From the NCBI GenBank assembly GCA_946811185.2, contig OX328105.1, forward strand, positions 48,732,845 to 48,796,844: a stretch of 64,000 nt of DNA, in the 5' to 3' direction. The notes beneath the pieces were generated by a model. The model made no database searches. It was not told the DNA's origin and saw nothing but the letters and a program-made list of their open reading frames with translations. This document shows positions 1 to 10,800 of this stretch, piece after piece; the first letter of the stretch is position 1, and the number at the start of each line of letters is the position of its first letter. The DNA comes from Hippopus hippopus (taxonomy: Eukaryota; Mollusca; Bivalvia; Cardiida; Cardiidae). The position numbers and the translations under genes are program-made.

Positions 1-151
1 TATTTGAAGTAAATTTACAAAACTTACAGATAATGATAAACAATTTCCAAAGGAAAAATATTTGAAAGGACTAAACAACATTTTTACAACAATACAGAAA
101 TTATTTTGAGAAAAGAAGCAAGCCTTCATAGTTATCTACGGCAGACACACT

Positions 152-365
152 TTAACTCTTATCCTGCTTAATAATGTCAAATAAAACTTTCGAGCCAGCA
201 GTAAATCCCCAAGTTTTGCTATTTCAAAGGTAATTTTTTGGGAAAGATATCTCCTTATCGGACAGTGTAGATTCAAGATCAGACTGCACGTTCTGTGCAC
301 TCTGATCTTGGATCTACACTGTCTGAAAAAGGTCAGCAAGTTGTGCTTAGCAGCCTAAGAGTTAA
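152..365. mobile_element. TTAA-flanked hairpin MITE, family 2
   Basis: TTAA at both ends with CTCTTA-like tips and an internal hairpin (GTGTAGAT-CAAGATCAGACTGCA and its complement). Relatives lie at 11581-11792 and 28531-28710. Unrelated to PalM except for the TTAA target, which again suggests piggyBac-type mobilisation. Confidence 0.75.
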
Positions 366-379
366 AATGTCATATTCTA

Positions 380-590
380 ACCCTTTATCAAACAATCCCT
401 TGTTTAAACAATCCGAGAAAAACTACTTTTGAAAACATACAGGGAAAAGGAGAAACTACGGTTAACCAGCATTTTCTTTTTCTCCCACGTATGCTACCTT
501 TTTAGAGACAAAACACACTATTTTAGTCACATCTAATTTGTTATCCACAATTGTTTTCAATTTGGTCACAATGTTAAAAACATTTTAACC
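380..590 (+). repeat. PalM copy, degraded
   Basis: Both arms are recognisable but the central palindrome has many changes. Orientation '+' for PalM means that the GTCTGCAAATGCTTTC arm is on the right. Confidence 0.7.
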
Positions 591-758
591 CATTACTGTT
601 TAACTTGGTTTAACAAAGTTTTAGACTTGTTGAAATTTGGAAGAATCTGCATACTACAAATTAATGAAATAAGGCTGAAAGTCAAAAAAAAGGGGCATCT
701 GATTTTGAAAGTTACCAGCATTTCTTCCTCTTCCAACTATGATTTAAAAAGCTTTCTA

Positions 759-1444
759 ATGTGAGGATTGTACGTAAAATTGTAAATTGTTATTACCAAT
801 TGTTAAATATTTAAAGCTTTTGCTATTTCAACATTTTCAAAAAAGATCGATTTCTTCAGACTGCAATGATCCCACTTCTGACACCATTTGTCGGGACTTT
901 CAGGGCAGTTTTAAAAATAACTCCAAAAGCGAAAGTAGACTTCTAATTTTAGTTCGTATAAAAACATTTCTTTAGGTCGACATACAACATGAAATTAATG
1001 TCCTACCTGGTTTATCATCTTTTTTCTCTGAAAGGTTAAACAGTTCGAACCGTTTCTGGCACAATGAGACGTTAACTCCAAAATTCGGCCTATTTATATT
1101 AACGGCTTGTTATGATAATGACGTCACGTTCAATACACAACTGGGATTCCAAAGTAATGGTTTCGCGCTACGTACGCGACGTTGTAAAGTACGATATATG
1201 AACGGGAACCAGGCGTTCTAAATTTTAAAACGGAAGTAACTGAACTGTCAGGATACCGCTGAATTTAACGTGCAATAAAGTTTATAAAGTTTCGCAGATA
1301 CGTAATCGTGAGCGAATCAGGATGATACCAGGTAGGACTAACAAACAATGAACATGTTTAAACATTTATGATAAGAATAGCAAAAGCTTTAAATATTTAA
1401 CAATTGGTAATAACAATTTACAATTTTACGTACAATCCTCACAC
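759..1444. mobile_element. MITE with ~68 bp terminal inverted repeats
   Basis: The left end, GTGAGGATTGTACG to GCTTTTGCTATT, is repeated inverted at the right, with TA on each side (757-758, 1445-1446). A second inner inverted repeat (TCCTACCTGG at 1001, CCAGGTAGGA at 1328) makes it a nested foldback. The TA target fits Tc1/mariner-type MITEs. No coding content; one palindromic TGACGTCA at 1119. Confidence 0.8.
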
Positions 1445-1484
1445 TACCTTATTGTCCTAAACAGTGAGATTGTTTGTTAAAGGA

Positions 1485-1714
1485 TTAACTCTTTACCACA
1501 CAGTCCCGAGTTTTAACAACCCTAAAGGATGAAGGCTTTTGAAAACATTATGGAAAAAGGAGAAAATGCTGGTAACCAGCATTTTCTCCTTTTCCCACAA
1601 TATTTTCTATACTTTCAGGCACAAATTCCTTCATTTGAGCCACATTTGACTTGTCGTCTGCAAATGCTTTCAAATCAGACATGTCTAAAATATTGTCATT
1701 TTGTAAAGAGTTAA
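1485..1714 (+). repeat. PalM copy, complete
   Basis: TTAA at both ends and an intact core GGAGAAAATGCTGGTAACC followed by its complement. It ends 9 bp from the donor hexamer of the last myosin exon seen. Confidence 0.9.
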
Positions 1715-1729
1715 TTAAAAATACAATAC

Positions 1730-1836
1730 CTCTCAGGATATATAACTTTCTTCCCCTTGAAAATGTCACTTGCTGTGGCTTTTTCTCTCATTCTGTACTT
1801 TTGAGCTTCACTCATTTTCCGTCTGTACTTTCGACA
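1730..1836 (-). CDS. MYO1B: Myosin exon 23 of those seen: TH1 tail
   Basis: 107 nt, phase 0 to phase 2. Starts [20 protein letters not shown] and continues [13 protein letters not shown], matching the MYO1B tail in this position. Acceptor ATTATAG, donor GTATTG. The next exon (expected to begin around VGQPFQG) is not found down to position 1. Confidence 0.9.
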
Positions 1837-4800
1837 CTATAATAGAAATTGGCATGGTTACAAAACAGTACAAAATATACCCAGACAAAATTAAAACTGC
1901 TTCAGAAAATTTCATAAATCCGACACATAGCAACTTTGCTGATTTGAACTACAGTCATCACAACTAGAGGCGCTTGAGCGCCTGTATCGCTCCACAGGCC
2001 TGATATTTCTATAATGGCGAAAGGAAGTTTTTAACAATTATCATTCAATCCTGCATTTTAGCTCATTGAAGAAACAATTTGGTAGACAACCACCATAGGA
2101 ACTTACCTGCAAAACAACAATGAAATCCAATGAATAGTTTTAGAGAAGAAATTTTTCAAAGATTTTACTTTATACCATAAAAGGAAAATTAGTCTCCCAT
2201 AAAAGCCATGTTTTTTGACAGATCTTTTTTTTTTTAAGGAATTCTGTAAACCTGTATCTAAGGAACATTCCTGCAAAATAATAATGCTATCCAAACAGCG
2301 GTTTGGGAGGAGAAGATTTTTAAAGGTTTTTTACTTTGGTTGCCATGGCAACCAGAATTCTTCATGGAACACAATTATTTGAAGGAATTTGAAAGAGGAC
2401 CACCAAAGGAACATTCCTGTGAAATTTGGTAAAAATCCAGTCAATAGTTTCTGAGGAGAAGTTTTTTAAAGAAAAAGTTTACGGACGCACGAACGGACGA
2501 ACGAACGGATGGACGGACGCACGGACGCACGACGGACACAACGCCATGACAATAGCTCGCTGGCCTTCGGCCAGTGGAGCTAAAAAATGACTTGGCTCTT
2601 TACCAAATGACAAAATTTTTGACTTGTCCAAATTGAAAGCATTTGCAGACAACAAATTAAATGTGACTAAAATGATTACATTTGTCTTGAAGGATATAAA
2701 ACATTGTGGGAAAAAAGGAGAAAATGATGGTATCAAGCACTTTCACCTTTTCCCTCAGTGTATTTACAAGCTAACTTCCCTAGGCTTGTTACAACTCGAG
2801 ATTGTGTGGTATGTACAGGGTTAATGCCTCGACTGCATTGACAGAGCAGATGACATCAAATGTACTTTGCATAAAACAAAACTATGAGTGCATGGATGGA
2901 GGCATGATAAGACATGAGGACAAACAGATGAACCTGCATCCATATGCTTCTTAGAAATTCTCTCCTGAGCATAAAAAACCTGTAGGAGTTTCAACACCAG
3001 TATACCTAATACATACACAATGTTTTCAAAAAGCTTTATTCTCAGGGTCATTAAAACTCAGGATGGTGAGGTGAGGGGTTAATTAATGCCAACTTTAGAA
3101 AAATTCATGAATGATAACTTACCCTCCATGCATGATGCATGGCTTGTAATTGGTCTGATGCTGGTTTGTAGATATTTGAACACGTTGGCCAATTATTGTC
3201 AATCGGAGACATACTAGGTAAATTATCCCGAATCCTGAACAAGAAGTGACGTCTCTGACAAAAATAAAAATAGAAGAGAAACCAATTGAAAGTTTTTATT
3301 CTAAATGAAAAACAATACGAAAATGAAAATAAAAAGAGGGACAGATACTTTTTGTCACTTTTAACTCATTACTGTAGAATACAAAAATGCGGAGTAGAAC
3401 ACTGTTGATAAATAGCAATGCTCCTTTCCTCAATATGCTTTTGACCTTCTTGCAATTTTTCTTAAAACCTTCAAGTGCTTGTGATGTATTTTCAGAACAT
3501 TTCTGGCTGGTCTTAAAAAAAGCTTTTGCAACACAGGCTTAACTCTTTACCAAACAACATGATTTTAGACTAGTCCAAATTGGAAGCATTTGCAGACGAC
3601 AAAATTAGCATGACTCAAAAATTGAAATTTGTTTTGGGAAGGGTAGAAAACATTGTGGGAAAAGGAGAAAATGCTTGTTACCAGCATTTTCTCCTTTTCC
3701 CACAATGTTTTCAAAAGGCTTCTTTCTCAGGATCGTGAAAACCAGGGATTGATTGGTAAAGGGTTAAATATATCATTTGTGCAATAGCCAGTTAACTGAT
3801 TGGTTAATTAGCTAAACCTAGCTGGTTTGTATGGTTTTTAACAGTTTTCAAAACTATTTCAATTATATCACAGCTGCCAGTGCACCTATCCATGCTTACC
3901 TGTAGTTTCTTTTACCAGTACTTTGCATAATATTCTTCCAAAGCCACTGGCTGCTTTCTGACATTACCATCTTCATGACAATGATCAGCAGTGAGAAAGG
4001 AATCAATCCTGATGTCATTTCTATCATGTTAAACCTAGGACTAGTTTAGTAATGAGTAACTTTTAACCCTTCCCCAAACAATCCCGGGTTTTCACAACCC
4101 TGAGAAAGAAGCCTTTTAAAAACATTGTGGGAAAAGGAGAAAATGCTGGTAACCAGCATTTTCTCCTTTTCCCACAATGTTTTCTACCCTTCCCAAAACA
4201 AATTTCAATTCTTGAGTCCCATTTATTTTGTCGTCTGCAAGTGCTTTCAATTTGAACAAGTCTAGAATTTTGTCGTTTGGTAAAGAGTTAAATATAGGGT
4301 TGATCATGACTGTGTTTTCTACCCTTTCAAAGCTTAATGTGCACTTTTGAGCCACACCTAATTGATCATCTGCAATATGCTTCAGTTGATTGATTGATTG
4401 ATTGTATGGTGTTTAATGCCATTTTCAACACTATTTCAATTAAATTGCCATGGCCAGTGCACCTATCACTGCTTTCCAGGATTTTCTGTTAAAAGTACAC
4501 TGCCCAATATTTTTCCCAAGCCACTGGTTGCTTTCCAAAATAACTATCATAGAAACAATAGTCAGTGGTGAGAGAGGAATAATTCATGTCACAATGATTA
4601 TCATCAATCCTTGGAAAGAAATTGGCCAAGCTGGGGATTTGAACCGGCATCCCCCCGTTCCCAAGTCCTGTACAATACCGACTGCACTGCCATGGCTCCG
4701 AACAATATCCTTCAAAATACACAGCATTTTGTACATTTTGTTGTAAGATAAAGTCTTTTAAATATAAAAAAAAGTCCCCTGATACAATCTAAACCCTTAC

Positions 4801-7800
4801 CAAAGCAGACACCATGAACCTGGCCACCTTGGGTCCAGCTATCCGTCTGAACTTTGGTTTAAACTGTGTACGGACTTTCCAGCCCAAATAATATTTGTGT
4901 ATCACGCCTACAGCCCAGATCATCCTCTTCTCCAGTTTCAACTCTGCAAGTATCTTCTTTGCCTGACGTGAAACAGAATAAATGCTGTTAACCCTTTACC
5001 ACACAATCCCAAGTTTTACTTACCCTGAGGAAGAAGCCTTTTAAAAAGATTGAAGGACCAGGAGAAAATGCTGGTAATCAGCATTTTTCTCCTTCTCCCA
5101 CCATGTTTTCTACCCATTTAGAAACAAATCCCACTGTTTGAGCACCATTTAAATTGCCGTCTGCAAATGCTTTCAATTTGGACCAATCTAAAATTTTGTC
5201 ATTTCTGAGAGGGTTATTTTCAAGGTTACTCTTTCAGCCCTATCTTTACCTTTTATCAAACATTTCCATGTTTTTATCACACTGAGAGCTTTTGAAATCA
5301 CACTGAGAGCTTTTGAAACCAGCATTTTCTCCTTTTCCCACAATGCTTTCTAATCTTTCAAAGACAACTCTGATCATCTGATCCCTTTGACTTATTCTCT
5401 GCAAAGGGTTTTAAACTGGACAGGACAAACATTCTGTCATGTGAGAAAGAGTTAATCTTTAGAACAGATGCTTCGGAGGGGTTCCTGTCGAACTATGTAG
5501 ATTGAAGGTCAGACTGCACACAATCTTTTTGGAGTTTGTCTCGTAAAATAACACGAAATGACTTGAACTCCTATTTCTAAGTCTACTCTTACTGCACAAA
5601 CTGGTTTTACACCAACAAAAATTCAGCAGAATTGGCACAAGGAAGAAAAATACAAGTAGTAAGACAGGTCAATGGCTTTTCTGAAACCATTATCTTCAGT
5701 AACCTGCTAACCTTCCCTATACAATCCCTTTACAAAGAAGGAATTCGGAAACATCAGGGGAAAAGGAGAAAATACTGGTTACCAGTATTTTCTCCTTTTC
5801 TGACAATGTTTTCTACCCTATCAAAGAGAAAAGTCATCATTTGGGCTACATTTGTTTTGTCCTCTGCACATATTTCAATTTGGTTGAGTCTAAAATTTTG
5901 TCCTTCGGTAAAGGGTAAAACACCTAAGATAAAAGATTCAAAATGAAACTTCAAGACAACTAATCTTTGACAAAACCCTTTACCACAAAATCCCGAGTTT
6001 TCATGACCCTGAGGAAAAAGCCTCTTGAAAACATTGTGGGAAAAGAAGAAACTGTTGGTAACTAGTATTTATTTTCTGCTTTTCCCAAAATTTTTTCTAC
6101 CTATAAAGACAATTTACATCATTTGAGCCACATTTAAATTGTGGCAAATGCTTTGAATTTGGACAGGTCTACATCTTTGTTGCATGGTAAAGAGCTAAAA
6201 TAAGCATCATCAAACAGGAAGCATTTTCTAAAGCAGCCATGATAAGGTCCCCTGTAAAATGTTCCCAAAAAATTAATGTTTAACACTGACTTTTCAACAT
6301 TGTTTTTCAGATAAATAAGTGCAATACATAACCTATACTTACCTTCCATCTTCGAGTGTAGCACTGAAGGATGAGAGCGGCTTTCTTTGTGAGAAGATAC
6401 TGTTTCCTACCCTGTTAAAGAAAGAAAGTGGATTTACTCTTTATTACGCAATGGTCAGTGTGTTAAATATCAATCTATATGAGCCATGCTCTGTAAAAAG
6501 AAGGCTTAATGCATCCGCCTGCTTGGTATGATGCACCATGGAGATGCTCAGTCCCCGCAAGCTGACCTGGGCTGAACCTTTTCGCTATTGGTCAATTTCT
6601 GTATGTCCAATGACAAGTCTACCTCATGATTAATTTGGTTGTTAAAAGAAGTGGCCATTATGGATCAATAATTATGAAATGGCTTGATTGGCATGATGCA
6701 TCACAGAGGTGCATTTAACCCTCTTCTCCCATATCTATATTTTATAACAATGTTTTCAATTTGTCTGCTGTGTATTTGTTTAAGAAGTTCAAACTCAAAG
6801 CAGACCTGATGGGTTAGGGCTTTATAGGGACTGGTTAAAGTAACAATAAAGCCCAAAAGTAAACAAAGCGGGTGTAAAACTGCATTTGAATTTGTATTAT
6901 ACCATTTAAAAGTATGGAAATTATTGTGAAGGTGACAATCTGTCATTGTACGGTCAGTCCAAGAGTTAGTTGCCGATAGAAAAATTAACTACAAAACTAG
7001 GTTGAAACCTTCCAGGTAGCTGTGTCTTTTGTTTACTTTTTGCCTGATTTTAAAATTCTTTTTTTTCTGCCAGCGACTAACATATGGCCTGACCACACGA
7101 TAACAGACTGTCATCTCCACAATATTTTTCATACTTTTAAATGGTATGATTTAAATGTATTATGACACCTGCTTTGATATTTTGGCCTTTACCGGGCCTT
7201 TAAAGTATTTTGTAATGGGCTCCGGGCTTGTTTGTCCCAAAACCAGTTCATCCCTGGGCTTGTTCGTCCCTGGGCTTATTCACCCCAGCTTGTTCGTCCC
7301 ACATTACCTTATCTATCGCATTTAATATGTACAGTCAATGATACATATCAATGCTTTGATTTTGTCTTTCTCTTCTAGCCGTATTTTGAACTATTGTCTA
7401 TTCTCCAACACTGCAAGTTGATTGCCGTTTGTTGGCGAAATATCATTTACTATGGGATTTGTTCAAACACATGATCGTATGGTAAAAGCTACTATGATAG
7501 GCAATGAGCACAGAATTTGTTTATTTGTATGTTTTTTTTTGTTCAACGCCATATTTAACGTCGTTTTCAGCACCGTTGCATTTTTTCCCGACAGCCAGTA
7601 GTCCACGACCTTTGTCTACGGCTTAGTACCAGCCGTCCTACAACACACTATAAATTGGAAGTCCACATTCATTAATATTTTTCCTTTACTTTGATTTCCT
7701 CTGGGATCCTTTGGGATGACTTTTTTTGCACTGTTAGATATTCTTGGGTTGAGTAAAATAGTTGGGGATTATGTGCAGCTAACACCTTTTCATACCTGTC

Positions 7801-10800
7801 AGAATCAGTGAAATATCCACTATTAACACCTTTGGTTGGAAGATACTCATGTATACATGTATATCCCATTGAGAGTCTAGTGTCAGTCATATATTAGTCC
7901 ATCAGAGATGACAAATAATTCATCGTTACAAGGTTTTTTTTTTGGTGTGTTCTTTTTAAATGAGGCAGGGATCGTTCCTGAAAGAGGGAAAACAGCACTA
8001 AGACTGCTAAAACAAAGTGGGACGAACAAGCCCGGACGAACAAGCCTGGGCGAACAAGCCAAGAGACAAAAAAGCCCATTACCATGTAATGTAACAACAC
8101 CGGCTGTCTGATCTTACATGGCTTAAACTCCCTGAAGTAATCCTTTACTAAACATTAATGTAAACAAACCAGAGGAGGGAAGCTTTCCATAAATCAATGA
8201 AGGAAAAGGTGAAAATGATGGTAACCAGCATTTTCTCCTTTTCCCATGATGTTTCCTACCTTACATAAGTCCAATGGTTTTAGCCACATTTTACTTAACA
8301 TCTGAAAAGGCTTCCAATATGTACAAATTGAAAATTCTGCCATCTCAATACAAAACAGAAGAACGGTAGAATACCCAATGTCCTCTCCATCTACTAGAGA
8401 TCATCACTTGACTTCTGCGCATCAACAAGAAATGTTCTCGTTTCACATGGCCCTTCCATACTTTTTGAATCAGGGTTGCCAGGAAGTTCATTCTTTGTCG
8501 TCTCCTCTCCTCAAGGTCAAATAGCTGAAAAAGCAGTTAAGCTCTCATTAAAAGATCCAGTCTTTAAACCCTTCTCCAAATATTCCCAACTTTAAACAAT
8601 CCTGAGAAAAAAGGCTTTCGAAAACATCGTTGGAAAAGGAGAAAATGTCACCAGCATTTTCTCCTTTACCCACAATGTTTTCTATCCTATCACAGACAAA
8701 TCTTGCCATTTCAGCAATATTTGATTTGTTGCCTACAAATGCTTTCAATTTGGAGGAGCCTAAAATATTGTTGCTTGGTAAAGAGTTAACCCTTTACCAA
8801 ACAAAGGCTATTGAAATCTTTTGGAAATTGGAGAAAATGCTTCTTATCATTATTTTGTCCTTTTCCAGCAATGTTTTCTACCCTGTGACAGGCCATCTGT
8901 TCATTTGTACAATTTCTAATTGTTGTCCATAGATGCTATTAATTTTCTGAAGAGTTGGAAATTTTGTTTTTGGGGAAGGGCTAAGATTACTTATGTCAGC
9001 CAACATTAAATCCAAATTTCAGAGACTTTAAAATCTTCACCCAACAGAGCTCATTCATCCCGAAATTTTTCATTAGTCCTAAGATATTATTCATGCAACA
9101 TTTTCACCATTAGGAAAAAAACTACATGTCTATTGGTCAGCTGTGATAATTTCACAGTAGCTAAAACTATGTTTCAAAACATTCTTCTTTGACTGGTACA
9201 GGAACCACGAATAATTAGCCCCTTACCACACTATCACGAGTTTTAACAGCTCTGGAGAGAGCTTTAGAAAATATTGTGCAAAACGGAGAAAATGCTGATA
9301 ACCAGCATTTTCTCCACAATGTTTTCTTCCCTTAAAGACACAATTTCTGACGTTTGAGCCACATTTGATTTGTATGTCTGGAAACGCTTTCAAATCAGAC
9401 AAGTATTAAATTTTGACTACTGGTAAAGAATTTAAAGGCACAACAAAAAAAGGTTTTTATTTTATTGCACAAGGCTTCAAGGGCATAGCAAAATCTAATT
9501 TTCAACAAAATCTTTTACCTAAATGTAAACAATGTAAAAAGAAAGCAATATAACATACTGTTTTTGGATTTCTGATAAATATTTTGGATTTGCCATAAGC
9601 AATTTCATCCTCTGGTATATCCTGACTGATCAATATACATCTGACACCATCTTTGGCATCCCCCTCCCACGATGGCCAAGTCTCTGGAGCTAACATCTTG
9701 TAGCGATATAAAAATTGGCCATACACTTGTCTGAAGGCATATCCAGCTCGCTTTACTCTCACATTTTCCAGCAATCTGATTGGGTAAAAAAAATAAAACA
9801 GTTTCATAATCATATTAATAAGAGAAAGCCAGTTTTGTTAAACCCAGTAAAACCACACATGAAACTGATAAAATGGATCCAAATAAATTCCAAAAGGCAT
9901 TATCAATTCAAAAATAAAAGCCAATGGGGTAAAAATGCAATCATTCTAACAAGAGAAAAGCATTTTAAATCATTGATGTGCTCAGAAAGTTGCTTCTTTC
10001 TTCTATCTTAGGGCAAAACTAAAACAAGGAAAACTGAGAAGGGATATAACATAAGGACAGTATGCATTGCATGCTGGGATATTAATAGAGGTATTTATTG
10101 CAAAAATTACGGAAAAAAATCATGTGGCCACTACAGTTTATGTAAGTTTCTGCTGCAAGGTTCTGTGACCTAGTTTCCATATTACACCCCTTGTCATCAA
10201 TGTTCATAACCAATCTGACATTTCACCCAGAAAAAAATTCTTAAAATTGTTCGTCTAAACTCTAAACTTTTTCGAAACAACAAAATTTTATACTCATCCA
10301 CAATGAATTATTTGCAGGCAACCATTAAATATCTCAGTTGGTGGATTTGTTCCTTGAAAAGTAGAAAACACCTTGGGAAATGGTGTTTTCCAGTAAGTTT
10401 TCTAGAGCTTTCATCCACCTGGTCATGAAAATATGTGACTCTGGTAAAGGGTTATCTAGACTATCCCATGTATTTACAGCTCTGAGAAACTTAAATTTTG
10501 AAAAATATTTGTAACCAGCATTCCAAAACTGTTTTCTACAAATTGCGTAAACAAATCCTATCATTTGAGCTTTATTTCATATATTATCAAAATGCTTTCA
10601 ATATGAATGAATCTAAAATTCTGTCATCTGTTTTGAGAATTAACTTAGCCAGAAATAAGATTTCAGATTGCAGATTGTCAAACCAAACAAGCATAAAGTT
10701 AATACAGTATACTTCTTTAACTCTTTACCAAACGAAAAAACTTTGGACTCTGCCAATTTGGAAGCATTTGCAGACAACAAAATTGGCATTGCTAAAATGG

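Noticed and set aside
4625..4700. tRNA gene
   Set aside because: A- and B-box-like motifs are present but no full cloverleaf can be drawn; it is the head of a SINE.
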